A stretch of DNA of 18,419 bases from an uncultured Lachnospiraceae bacterium (GTDB lineage: Bacteria; Bacillota; Clostridia; Lachnospirales; Lachnospiraceae), in the NCBI GenBank assembly GCA_910579085.1, contig CAJTRU010000069.1:1-18419 (forward strand), read 5' to 3'. The position numbers and the translations under genes are program-made. Positions 1 to 9,770 of the stretch are shown one piece after another. Under the pieces are notes generated by a model. That model worked only from the letters and a program-made list of their open reading frames with translations, searched no databases and was not told the origin of the DNA. Numbering within the stretch: the first letter of the stretch is position 1; each line of letters opens with the position of its first letter.

Positions 1-1829
1 GTGTTTGCACTGCCTGAAATCTTCTGAATAAGCTCTGAAATTTCATCCACTGCCTTAGTACAAGCATCAAATACCTCATCCTCTGTATTTTCCCCAGCAT
101 TATCTATTTGGTCATGATAGATATACACTACCTGCTGTGCCGTAAAAATACCACGAAGCTCCATACCATTTAAGCCCTTAATATCACTATATTTTACACA
201 ACGGCTTTCAGGTACATAAGACTGTAATACTGCCTGTCTGGATGATGTATCAACTGCAAATTTACCATCTACCAGCTCCCTAAAATCATCAGCAAGTTCC
301 AGTGTCTTGTGTGGAAGCAATGCCTCCATGCCAAGCCTTGTATATGATGGCAGTACACTAAGCATAGGTTTTATAGATAAAGAATCCTTACACTTAGGAT
401 TGTCCTGCATCCGCTTGTATAATTCACATCCCACCTCAAAACGCATACCATCTGAAATGATTACTACGGTACGCTCTTTGTTGGAACGGACATATTTATT
501 GAAAAACTCCCGCTGCAATGGAATGACTGCAAGGGCATCTGGTTCCTGCAGACCAGCATTCCACTTTGGTAACAGTTTTCCAAGGTATTCATTTGTGTAA
601 ATATTCTCTACAAGCTCACGAAGCTCCTCATAACCGGCTGTACTTTCCAAATGGTCATAGCTTGTATAAAACCCACGGTAACAGCAGTCAATAACGCAAT
701 CACTGGCTACATAATTATCAATGATTTTCTTTAAACCATCCAAAGGCTTATAACTTGCCTTGCTGATTACAAAGCAGGCATTGCCGAGCATCTTGTAGAT
801 ATTTGCATACTTCCTTCCAAAATGCATTTTGGAACGCATATCACATATCTCACAAATACCTCTATTTCCAAGACTGGCAATCAAATCCTCTGCCAACAAT
901 CTACCTACAATCCACTGAATGAGAATTCTGTCAATATCTGCAAAAGTGTAACATTCTACCAAATTTTCCGGTTCAAATGCTGACAATACACTTGATGCAT
1001 CCAACACACCTGCCACATAAGCAGACAATTCATCATACTTATCCCGGTACAGCACATTATTCATCAGACTATCCATAAATGCTATGATATTTCCGGACTT
1101 GTAGGATACAAAACCTTTCCAGTCTTTAGGAAGCCCACAGCTGATATAACGGCCAGAATACGTTACAAACATGGAAATCAAGAACTTCTCCAATGTAGGG
1201 GATGGAGATGTAAAACCAAATTGCTGTTCTACATACTTCCAGAAACTATCCAATAAATCATACTTTTGGAAACCAGCAATATACTTATTGTCCTCCAGCG
1301 TATCATCCGTAAATAAAACACGGATTACCTCATCAAAAGTACAAGTACGTGTTTTACATATAGCACTCATAAGTCCAATCAGGATATTCTCCTCATTGAA
1401 ATTTTCAATTTCCAAATTGTAAAAACGCTGTACTCTGTCTTTATTCGCAAAGTATTTAATATGCTTTTCAATAACCGGCTTATACTTCTCATCAATACCC
1501 AAATCCACAACCAAAAGGGATGCTCTATCTGCATAAAAACGCTTTGAATACAACATAGTATCCTCTAAGTGGTTCTCTGCCACTGGTGGCTTTGGAAACG
1601 GTGCATATATCAAATAATTTGTAGTTGTATCTTCTCTCTCCAAGAAGTATTTTGTGTAAAACTGATTGCCTTTTTCCAACTTATATACCTTTGCATTTGC
1701 AAGCTCTATACCATCAATATCCTCTGCAAACCCGCCCTTTTCATCATACCAAAAAACAAGTTTTCTGATATCCCCGGCAAATTCTGTATTCAGCTTATCA
1801 ACAATCTGTTTCAAATTTAGTTCTGCCAA
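1..1829 (-). CDS. pglZ: BREX-1 phosphatase-like protein PglZ (type A), 3' end cut by window edge
   Basis: PglZ is an alkaline-phosphatase-superfamily protein required for BREX phage defence, acting with the methyltransferase PglX in the cytoplasm. About 609 codons are visible and the C-terminus lies beyond the left edge; full-length relatives are roughly 800-900 residues. The N-terminus reads MAELNLKQIVDKLN. The PglZ catalytic domain begins near residue 454 with TVVIISDGMRFEVG, whose Asp460 matches the first metal-binding Asp of the superfamily, followed by SYTRLGMEALLPH. I chose the TTG at 1829 because AGTGAGGA lies 5 nt upstream. An in-frame GTG at 1841 overlaps the stop of the preceding membrane gene (GTGA) and is an alternative start. 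It is the last visible gene of the brxA-brxB-brxC-pglX-membrane gene-pglZ operon. Identification is firm; the exact start is less so. Confidence 0.95.
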   Translation of the reverse strand, partial: MAELNLKQIVDKLNTEFAGDIRKLVFWYDEKGGFAEDIDGIELANAKVYKLEKGNQFYTKYFLEREDTTTNYLIYAPFPKPPVAENHLEDTMLYSKRFYADRASLLVVDLGIDEKYKPVIEKHIKYFANKDRVQRFYNLEIENFNEENILIGLMSAICKTRTCTFDEVIRVLFTDDTLEDNKYIAGFQKYDLLDSFWKYVEQQFGFTSPSPTLEKFLISMFVTYSGRYISCGLPKDWKGFVSYKSGNIIAFMDSLMNNVLYRDKYDELSAYVAGVLDASSVLSAFEPENLVECYTFADIDRILIQWIVGRLLAEDLIASLGNRGICEICDMRSKMHFGRKYANIYKMLGNACFVISKASYKPLDGLKKIIDNYVASDCVIDCCYRGFYTSYDHLESTAGYEELRELVENIYTNEYLGKLLPKWNAGLQEPDALAVIPLQREFFNKYVRSNKERTVVIISDGMRFEVGCELYKRMQDNPKCKDSLSIKPMLSVLPSYTRLGMEALLPHKTLELADDFRELVDGKFAVDTSSRQAVLQSYVPESRCVKYSDIKGLNGMELRGIFTAQQVVYIYHDQIDNAGENTEDEVFDACTKAVDEISELIQKISGSAN

Positions 1830-1837
1830 AACAATCC

Positions 1838-2530
1838 TCACTTTCTGCCTATGCAGTTATTTATTATCTCCAGGAACTCATCCCAGCCTAATACAATCGT
1901 CACAATAGAACTTATCAAGCCTATAAATACAATAAGATTACTAATTGCTTTGAAAATAACGCTGGCTTTAATTTTTCTACTTCTGTTGGTACTATACAGT
2001 CCAGCCCATTGCAAAACATCAACTGGCAAACCAACAATACAACGGATTCCTTCTCCCATACAAGTAATAGGATTCCACAGCCATTTTTTCTCATGGTCTA
2101 TTGCCCTATCCAGATTTCCTATATGCCGTCTTAGCGCATCTTCACATAATCCCATTAGCTGATTGATTCTTTCATATATAATGGAATAACCCATATTAGA
2201 GAGTGCAGTCCGGATTTCAGGCATAATATTCATAAACAACTGGTAATTTCTACCCTGAATACCCTTTAATGGATCAACAAAGCCATTTAATACGCCATCC
2301 ATTCCTAATTCTCCTTGAATTTTATCTACATCTTTTATAACTGTATTATATTTCTTACTATTCATGTGCCCAGTTGTAAATGCTTCATTTGTAAAATCAA
2401 AGAACCTATTATTAAAATCTACCGTAAATTCTGCTCTCTTATTGTATGACGCAATTCTTTTACGCTTAATTACATGACCTATAACTATTAAAGTTGCCAC
2501 TACCACTGTCAGAATTATATGGTAAATCAT
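1838..2530 (-). CDS. Uncharacterised two-helix membrane protein inserted in BREX operon
   Basis: I do not recognise a named family. The protein has 230 residues. An N-terminal hydrophobic helix (about residues 3-20, then the basic stretch KRKR) and a C-terminal one (about 197-215) flank a largely helical, charged middle. A moderately hydrophobic conserved-looking stretch lies at about 150-178 (WLWNPITCMGEGIR, then LPVDVLQWAGL). I have a loose impression of similar Trp/Pro-rich stretches in other small bacterial membrane proteins, but cannot name one. The ATG at 2530 has a strong AGGAGGG site that overlaps the pglX stop region (8-nt gap). The 3' end overlaps or lies 8 nt from the pglZ start, so it is translated as part of the BREX operon. 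It is not one of the six canonical type 1 genes. An accessory defence, membrane-sensing or effector role is inference. Confidence 0.85.
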   Translation of the reverse strand: MIYHIILTVVVATLIVIGHVIKRKRIASYNKRAEFTVDFNNRFFDFTNEAFTTGHMNSKKYNTVIKDVDKIQGELGMDGVLNGFVDPLKGIQGRNYQLFMNIMPEIRTALSNMGYSIIYERINQLMGLCEDALRRHIGNLDRAIDHEKKWLWNPITCMGEGIRCIVGLPVDVLQWAGLYSTNRSRKIKASVIFKAISNLIVFIGLISSIVTIVLGWDEFLEIINNCIGRK

Positions 2531-2538
2531 AAACCCTC

Positions 2539-5500
2539 CTAAAGTTTTGCAAGCACCTGATACTTTCTGCCATCATTAGCCGTCTGCACCTTTTCATAAT
2601 TGACTTTTACACCATCATCCAAATCAATATCTATTCGGGATAATGCCAAATGACCTATTTTTTCATCATACTCCTGACACTCTTTAAGCTGTTTCTGCAA
2701 CTTTTCCTTACGCTTAGTTGCTACCGTTACTTCTCTAGCATTATTGCTATTGTCAATAATATCCTGCATACGATTAATTTCACCCTCATAAATACGTTCC
2801 ATACGATGCAAGTAGTCCACACGCAAATTACCAATCGTATCCGCATTATAACGGTGCATATATACTAATGCCTTGAACCCATTTTGCTTACCAGAATCAA
2901 ATAGCCAATAAATAGGCTTTCCTTGATACATCTTTGTGTGTTCTCTTGTAAAATCTTTAATAAAATAATTTCTTAATACATCCATAGGCGAATTACCCTT
3001 GTTTTCTAACTGTGAAGCAATAAAATTGATGTTTTCATCAAAATTTGTGACACTAAAAACTTCCTTTAACCAAGAACAAAACTTTCCAGTTATATCCTCT
3101 GTAAAATACTCTTCATCTACAATAGGAATAATATTGTCCTTATCAGGCATAAATCTATCATAAATCACACCATTCCAGTCTCCGCCAGCATAAACCAATC
3201 CATCTTGATTCAAAGCATATCGGCCAAACATACAGCCAACAGCATACGAAATTAGGCTTTTAACCATTTCCTTTTTCATAGCTTCTTTATTCGGTAATTC
3301 AATAATTCCAGAGGATACTTCATCTTTATCTACTTTATATTTTTCTAAAAATATATTGTCAATTTTATCTTCGTTGGTACTTAACGTAATCCTCATTTTG
3401 CAAAACTCATCATACCAAACATTGTAAGCTTCACTTAGCAAACCGCCTTTATTTAGCAATGGATGTTTTACAAAATCCCAAGATATTTCAGTAGAATCCC
3501 ATTCTTGTTTGGCAATCAATATATTTTCATCAACTAACGCAACTACTTCCTGTTCAATTTCCTTCTCTAATTCAACATAAGGTATAGATGCTATATCTCC
3601 TATTTGTAAAGATAATGTTGGGTTCAACATACTCAAAAGAACTTGTGATACTTTTGAGTTCAATAACGCCATAGCAAGTCGTATATCCTTACCGCATTCA
3701 AATATCATCGGACCTTTATTTGAATCAAATAAAAATCCATGTGGACAATATCTAAATGTACCTCCAGTAGAAGCTATTCCAGACCAAGTTACTCCCTCAC
3801 GAAAATAATAAGTTGAATTTCTAAACACTGCCTTACCATAATTTCTGATTAAGTTACCATCTTTTCCCCAATTAACTACATTATAGTTTAATCCATACCA
3901 TTTTCGGACTCCACCTCCTTTGTTGTATGGTACCCATCCTTGTTCTGTCCCAGTGAATACAGATAATTTAGTTTTTTCAACTTCAAACCAATAATGAACA
4001 AAAATCTCATTATCTCCTGTTGATAAACCAGATTTAATATCATAAATATCTCCAAGTTTTGTTTCTTTAAAAAGTTCCAACAACTCATCATTAGCCCAAT
4101 ACAGCATAGGCATCCCCTTAATAATTTCAAATTGCTCTATCCGTTTTATATATATTTTTTCTCTGGATAATAATGCTTTTTCTTTTAGTGATGAAGATTG
4201 AAACTCTGCCAGTCTACAAAACACACTTTTATAATTTATAAAATTACCTATACTAAAACAGAACGATACCGTTTGTACTACTTCTCCACTTATTTCTTCA
4301 AATGCTCTTGCTCCCAAATGTATCATATTTATAAGACGGTTATTAAAGAATTTTTCTCTAATCTTTTCAAATGAAACCAAAAACATCCAAGAATGTTGCG
4401 TTATCATTGAACATAAGCCATATTTACACAATAAATTTTTACATTTTTCAATAAAAACAGTATACATATCTCCTTTTGATTTTTCATAATTCTTCTGAAT
4501 ATAAGAAGCAAGTTTACTTCCCATACTTCCAGAACTCATATACGGTGGATTTGTAATAACTGCATCATACTTATCTGAAAGCAATTTTGCTTGCTTTGCT
4601 AATATAGGCACAATTTGATTACACTCGTTATACCAAAGCATCATAACGACATTTTCTAAAGAAGCCTCTGCTGCCAGCTTCCATGCCTCTAAAAATCCAT
4701 CATAATCCCGCTTTTCCACATTAAGGATAGAACCATATTCTTTTGAATCTACAAAGGTACTTAACAAGTATTTCAATGTTTCCCGGTGTTCCTCATTAAG
4801 CAAGAAATCTCCCATATTCTTGTCATACTGCAAACTGTTACTTTCCTGAATAGCACACAAATCAGGCTCTATCTCAAGAGTCAGAAATCTTCTGTTATAA
4901 GAACGTGCTTTCATCATGATTGCAAAATATGCAAGTTGAAATGCCCTATCATCTATATCCAGACCATAAATGTTATTCTCTACAATACTTTTCGCTGCCT
5001 CCCTCTGGCTGTATCCATAGCTTTCATAAATCTGCATCAACACATCAAATGCATACACCAAAATATGACCACTACCCATACAAGGGTCAATAATCTTTAT
5101 TTCCTCTGGCTTAATGTTCTTATATTTTTCCCGAATGGATTTAAGCTGTTCTGCTACATCTGCTTCCTGCTCTGCCTCATCCAGATAATACCTCCATCCA
5201 TCTTTTAGGTTACTGTCTTCATGGCCCTCTAACCACAGCCTGCCTACACTGTTCTCTACCATGTAGTGTACAATCCAGTCCGGTGTAAACAACTGGGTAG
5301 CTGCCGGGATACGTTCCTTAGTAATTTTTACATTCTTCTTCAATAAAGCAAATACTTCATTTTTGGGCTCTGTATTATAATACTGATACATCCATCCGAT
5401 AATCTCAACCTGACCGGTAGGTTTGCCATTTTCTCCAATATTACTGATATTGAAATCGTCTTCATTAATATCATGTGTTAAATGATACACGATACCATCC

Positions 5501-6105
5501 TGGTCCGTAACAGAAACATTCAAAAGAAGCTCTGTATAATCAGAAGTCTTTTCAAAAAGCTTCGGCAAATATGTATTAAGAGCATTACACTGTTTGATGA
5601 AAAGAAAACGGAAAAGAGCATCTACCTGATTATCATTCTTCATCTGAATAATCTTTTCTGTTTCTGCCTGTGTAAATTCAAGTTCTGCATCAAATGGAGC
5701 CGTAACCAAATCCGGCTCCAGCTTATTCTTACTGTCAGAGGACAGCATTCTGATATGGGCTGGCATATAATCATTGACTTCCATAAAACGGATTGCAATA
5801 AGACGGTTGAACCAAGTATATGCTACTTCCTCAACTACATTTCTATATGCATCCTTATAGTCAAGCTGTAACGCTTTTCTCTTAATAGCAGCTACAAGCC
5901 CCTTACGCTGCTTAATTTCCCCGCCATGAATAGCATATGGCTCTTTTGTTCCTATATCATAAAATTCTGCATCCTGTGTGGACTGGGGCAGAGCATCTTT
6001 GATGCCCTTTTCTGTCACACCAAGCAGACCTGCTTTATATGTAATATCTGCAATCAGTTTATTTCTCGCCCAGATAGAAAAATTCTTTATGGCTGTCTTA
6101 TCCAT
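2539..6105 (-). CDS. pglX: BREX-1 adenine-specific DNA methyltransferase PglX
   Basis: PglX is the N6-adenine methyltransferase of BREX; it marks host DNA at a short non-palindromic site and is also needed for defence. The product is 1188 residues, typical for the family. The SAM-binding motif I is DPCMGSG (340-346), and the catalytic motif IV is NPPY (519-522). The conserved lead-in QLFTPDWIVHYMVENSVGR is at 271-289. The C-terminal half should carry the target-recognition region. The ATG at 6105 is preferred over an in-frame ATG at 6126 because AGGAGG at 6116-6111 sits 5 nt upstream and directly follows the brxC stop. The segment at about 3000-4560 is clearly more AT-rich than the 5' part: 14 G/C of 60 at 4021-4080 against 30 of 60 at 5221-5280. 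No frameshift or recombinase-type inversion repeat was noticed, so the gene appears intact. Confidence 0.96.
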   Translation of the reverse strand: MDKTAIKNFSIWARNKLIADITYKAGLLGVTEKGIKDALPQSTQDAEFYDIGTKEPYAIHGGEIKQRKGLVAAIKRKALQLDYKDAYRNVVEEVAYTWFNRLIAIRFMEVNDYMPAHIRMLSSDSKNKLEPDLVTAPFDAELEFTQAETEKIIQMKNDNQVDALFRFLFIKQCNALNTYLPKLFEKTSDYTELLLNVSVTDQDGIVYHLTHDINEDDFNISNIGENGKPTGQVEIIGWMYQYYNTEPKNEVFALLKKNVKITKERIPAATQLFTPDWIVHYMVENSVGRLWLEGHEDSNLKDGWRYYLDEAEQEADVAEQLKSIREKYKNIKPEEIKIIDPCMGSGHILVYAFDVLMQIYESYGYSQREAAKSIVENNIYGLDIDDRAFQLAYFAIMMKARSYNRRFLTLEIEPDLCAIQESNSLQYDKNMGDFLLNEEHRETLKYLLSTFVDSKEYGSILNVEKRDYDGFLEAWKLAAEASLENVVMMLWYNECNQIVPILAKQAKLLSDKYDAVITNPPYMSSGSMGSKLASYIQKNYEKSKGDMYTVFIEKCKNLLCKYGLCSMITQHSWMFLVSFEKIREKFFNNRLINMIHLGARAFEEISGEVVQTVSFCFSIGNFINYKSVFCRLAEFQSSSLKEKALLSREKIYIKRIEQFEIIKGMPMLYWANDELLELFKETKLGDIYDIKSGLSTGDNEIFVHYWFEVEKTKLSVFTGTEQGWVPYNKGGGVRKWYGLNYNVVNWGKDGNLIRNYGKAVFRNSTYYFREGVTWSGIASTGGTFRYCPHGFLFDSNKGPMIFECGKDIRLAMALLNSKVSQVLLSMLNPTLSLQIGDIASIPYVELEKEIEQEVVALVDENILIAKQEWDSTEISWDFVKHPLLNKGGLLSEAYNVWYDEFCKMRITLSTNEDKIDNIFLEKYKVDKDEVSSGIIELPNKEAMKKEMVKSLISYAVGCMFGRYALNQDGLVYAGGDWNGVIYDRFMPDKDNIIPIVDEEYFTEDITGKFCSWLKEVFSVTNFDENINFIASQLENKGNSPMDVLRNYFIKDFTREHTKMYQGKPIYWLFDSGKQNGFKALVYMHRYNADTIGNLRVDYLHRMERIYEGEINRMQDIIDNSNNAREVTVATKRKEKLQKQLKECQEYDEKIGHLALSRIDIDLDDGVKVNYEKVQTANDGRKYQVLAKL

Positions 6106-6115
6106 ACCAACCTCC

Positions 6116-9100
6116 TTAAAATTCAATATTTATAATAATATCCGCCTTCAGCTCATCCATAAGTCTGGTACGCAATTCTTCTACATAACGGTCTACATCT
6201 TCTTTGCTTTCGATACGCCATGATGCTGTTTTGGTCATAGATTTTAACAGTACATTTTTTGTTTCCTTGACCTTAACTTCCTTCTTGACCTCAGCCTCAA
6301 TCTGCTCTTTATCAACAGTACCGCTCTGTGCTGCCTGTGCCTCCAGAGCTTTCCTCATTTCCTCTGCCTTGCGCATAGCAATATCTCTATCCATCTTATC
6401 CATTTCATTCAAAAGACGGATTTTTAATGCTTCTGCTCTATCAGCATAACTTCTAAGTATTGATACATTTGTACAAGCCTTTGCTGCCTCCGCAATCTCT
6501 CCAAACATTGTAAAGTATGAGTGATTTTTCTGCTCTTTATATTCCTTTGTATCCAGCACCTCAAATACTCTCTTTTGCGATTCTTTTACGGAAGCCATTA
6601 CCGGTGCAAGCTGTTCATCCAAGATATTCGTATACACATCACTAAACTCTTTTAATAACTCCGGCAACATAGGAATATCAGCAAACGGCTTATCTTTTCG
6701 TACAATAGTTCTAATAGCATCAACCACACTTTCCAGCTTTGCATCTACAATGTAGGTTTTGCTATCATCATACTTATCCAAAAACAATAATGCCTTATCA
6801 AAAATGGTTTTCTGCTCCCCGGCAAAGAACGCTTTAACAGGCTCATAGTCCTCTGTAAAATCAAACAAATCATCCTGCTTCTTTGCTACTGTCTGGTAAA
6901 ACTCTAATGGTGCTTGTATCTGAACAATACCGGACAGTACCTTTATACCTGCCTCAATCACTTTTTTACCTGGGTATGTCACACGCTCATAATCCTTTTT
7001 CAGCACTCTAAGCTCTGTAATAAGTTTATTGCTAAAAGTCATAAAGCAATTCATTACCACATCTTCATCATCAGACGGACTGCTTATGTGGAATAATTCC
7101 TTCAGCACATCACGGACAACTTTTTTATCCTTATCTGCAACACGTACTCTTTCTTCCATCATCAGCTTTTCCACAAAAGGTTTCTTTGTAATAAAGTTAA
7201 TGATTTCCTCTGCACTCTTATTCATTTGTGATACACTTGCACCATTTACAGAAAATGACAAATCACCACGCTTATACAATTTTGCTACAAGCCACTGTAC
7301 ATCATCCTCTACAAAACCATATGGTGCTTTCATGAAACGGTCTTTTACAGTTTTCATGGAAGTTTTCATATGCATACGGCTATTACCGGAAATGTACTGT
7401 AACACATCATCTAACGCATGGATGTTAGGCTCTGTTCCACCATCCAGGCTAAGTGTCATCTGATTACTTGATACCAACAGCTTTCTAATATCATCCTCCC
7501 TGGTAGCATAGTCAATGTAATCCAGCTTATGATATACAGTCTTCACAAGCTTTCCCATAGCCTCACTTATTCTTGTGGATACCTCTTTTGTGTTAATCTG
7601 CGCCCTGTCCCCATTTACATAGATTACAGCACCCTTTAATGATTCAGCCAGGAACAACTTCGCATTGCTGTTACGCTCACGCATTTCCAGTCTCTTAGCT
7701 TCCTTAATACCCTCATACTTTGATATTGCGGATGAGGTATTGAGACGTAAGAATTTTTCAATCTTTAAGTACCTCTGGATTTCATCCATAAACGCTCTGT
7801 CATCTGGCAATACTACTAATACTTCTCTGCCCTGCCCGGAAATCATTCTAAGGGTAGTTTCATCCGTACCGTAGTCAGACGCCGGGGTAAGGATACGCAC
7901 ACCAATATCATAACTCTGTGTAGATTTATAAGGTCTATCGTCCACAATCTGATTGAAGTTAAATGAATATCTGCCATTAAATGCTGGATACTTATACTTC
8001 TTATCTATAAAAATATCCTCAAAAATCATTTCAGATACTTTATTGATAACCTCTGCCATTTCTACACTCTGGCTTTCAATTTCTCTATTGATTTCCTGCT
8101 CCTCATCAGTAAGGAACACATAAATATCTCCATTTTTCTGTACAAGATTTTGGCGTGTAAGTACCTTTAATGCATCTTCCACTCTCTCCTTTAATGCAAT
8201 ACGGTCATTATCTACATCATACGCCATAAGGCTAGTGATATTATCCACGCTTGCCACTACCACCTTATCTACGTACTTAATCATAAATAGTACCTTTAAT
8301 ACGTCTACAGCAAATACCTTGTCCTTATGTTCCGGATTGATTACATCATTATCATAGGCACGGATGATTACTCCACGGTGACTATGGTCTAAAAAGTTTT
8401 CCATTGCATCATAAAAAGCGTGTAATGGAATGATTACACCCATTTCACAATCCTTATAACTAACAGCAGATTCCTTGAACATTGCAAGCATGGAACGCTC
8501 GCCTTCTGATAAATGCTTACCGGAAGCTCCATGTGTACGGATGGATGTTAATACGCTTGCAAGCAAATTAAACTGGTATGGAATAAACGGATACACCAGT
8601 GCAAAGTCATTTTCATCTGCATACAGTTTCTTCTCTACCCCATCATTGAATGTAATGAGGTTTTTAATAATAGTGGTCTTCTGGCCATATAATAAACGTA
8701 AGGTCTGTGCAGATGTATCATTCTTTTCCAAGATTCTTTTTTTGATAACTTCATCAACATTTGCTGATGATAAGGAAAGTCTGGTATCGAAACGTCCCTG
8801 GATTTTGGAGAAGTCATTACCCTTAACCTTTGTAACAGAATCAATATCCTGCTGGCTGGTTACGATAATCCAAGCCTTACCCATACATTCCTTGCCCAGT
8901 TCCTCTGTCACTGTCTGTAAGTTCAACATGAGCTTAGAATCTTCTCCGATATACTGGCCAATTTCATCCACCAAGAATACTACATGATGGTTATTGCCCT
9001 TGCACTCAATATATGCTTTTACTCTCTTTGCAAAATCTTCAATGCTAATCTGGTATGGCTCTGATGCCTTTTCACACCAGTTACGTGCTGCAGCCTCACT

Positions 9101-9757
9101 CATGAAATCCATAGAAGTTAATACATCTACTACATCATCCTGGATGAAATCGAAGTCCTGTCTGGAATCTTCCCATGCATCCCCATACATTTCCTCAAAT
9201 TTTTCCTTGAACTCTGTAAAACGTCCTTCCTCTGCCAATCTTCTTTCCAAGTCTGCAAGAAATGGCATAGCTCCACAGAAACCCTGCATTTCATTGAATA
9301 CCTTTAAGAATACATTTACAATTGCATCCTTGTTCTGCTTACTGTTGCTGTCACTCTTAGAGTCAATATTGAACAGTACAACATCTGTATTTGTGCCAGC
9401 AGCCAGCTTCATATCAGCAAGCACCATCCGGTCTGCAATCTTCTTATCATCTGCGAAGAAATCTATTGCCTTTCTACCGCCTACAGATTTATTTGCAAGC
9501 AAGTAGGATAAAATTTTTAAGAAGTGGGATTTACCACTTCCAAAGAAACCAGAAATCCATACACCCATCTTAGGTGTGTTTCCAACAATACTCTTTTTAT
9601 ATGAGGAAAAGAACTCTGCAAAATGTTTCTGCAATTCTCTTGTCACTACATATTCATCTAATTCCTGTGCTACATTTTTTTCTTCACTCTGGCCAACAAT
9701 GATTACACCCTGAATATCACGGTCAATCTGTTTCTCAAACATTTCTTTAATAAACAT
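6116..9757 (-). CDS. brxC: BREX P-loop ATPase BrxC
   Basis: BrxC (related to PglY, formerly DUF499-like) is the large AAA+-type ATPase of BREX, essential for defence and, in several systems, for methylation. The product is 1213 residues. Walker A is GFFGSGKSH at 70-78. A Walker B-like strand, VVFLVDEIGQYIG, at about 259-271 carries Asp264-Glu265. The C-terminal quarter is Lys/Glu-rich and helical, with a probable coiled coil (around MRKAEEMRKALEAQAAQ). The ATG at 9757, giving MFIKEMFEKQIDRDIQ, has AGGAAGGA 8 nt upstream. The open frame continues to an upstream start at 9886, but that would add 43 atypical residues inside brxB, so I rejected it. It lies 13 nt after brxB and 10 nt before pglX. 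Confidence 0.96.
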   Translation of the reverse strand: MFIKEMFEKQIDRDIQGVIIVGQSEEKNVAQELDEYVVTRELQKHFAEFFSSYKKSIVGNTPKMGVWISGFFGSGKSHFLKILSYLLANKSVGGRKAIDFFADDKKIADRMVLADMKLAAGTNTDVVLFNIDSKSDSNSKQNKDAIVNVFLKVFNEMQGFCGAMPFLADLERRLAEEGRFTEFKEKFEEMYGDAWEDSRQDFDFIQDDVVDVLTSMDFMSEAAARNWCEKASEPYQISIEDFAKRVKAYIECKGNNHHVVFLVDEIGQYIGEDSKLMLNLQTVTEELGKECMGKAWIIVTSQQDIDSVTKVKGNDFSKIQGRFDTRLSLSSANVDEVIKKRILEKNDTSAQTLRLLYGQKTTIIKNLITFNDGVEKKLYADENDFALVYPFIPYQFNLLASVLTSIRTHGASGKHLSEGERSMLAMFKESAVSYKDCEMGVIIPLHAFYDAMENFLDHSHRGVIIRAYDNDVINPEHKDKVFAVDVLKVLFMIKYVDKVVVASVDNITSLMAYDVDNDRIALKERVEDALKVLTRQNLVQKNGDIYVFLTDEEQEINREIESQSVEMAEVINKVSEMIFEDIFIDKKYKYPAFNGRYSFNFNQIVDDRPYKSTQSYDIGVRILTPASDYGTDETTLRMISGQGREVLVVLPDDRAFMDEIQRYLKIEKFLRLNTSSAISKYEGIKEAKRLEMRERNSNAKLFLAESLKGAVIYVNGDRAQINTKEVSTRISEAMGKLVKTVYHKLDYIDYATREDDIRKLLVSSNQMTLSLDGGTEPNIHALDDVLQYISGNSRMHMKTSMKTVKDRFMKAPYGFVEDDVQWLVAKLYKRGDLSFSVNGASVSQMNKSAEEIINFITKKPFVEKLMMEERVRVADKDKKVVRDVLKELFHISSPSDDEDVVMNCFMTFSNKLITELRVLKKDYERVTYPGKKVIEAGIKVLSGIVQIQAPLEFYQTVAKKQDDLFDFTEDYEPVKAFFAGEQKTIFDKALLFLDKYDDSKTYIVDAKLESVVDAIRTIVRKDKPFADIPMLPELLKEFSDVYTNILDEQLAPVMASVKESQKRVFEVLDTKEYKEQKNHSYFTMFGEIAEAAKACTNVSILRSYADRAEALKIRLLNEMDKMDRDIAMRKAEEMRKALEAQAAQSGTVDKEQIEAEVKKEVKVKETKNVLLKSMTKTASWRIESKEDVDRYVEELRTRLMDELKADIIINIEF

Positions 9758-9770
9758 ATTCTTGTCCTTC

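Noticed and set aside
2539..6105. Phase variation of pglX by slipped repeats or inversion
   Set aside because: No long homopolymer, short tandem repeat or flanking inverted copy of the gene was seen in the frame, and no recombinase gene is nearby in the window.
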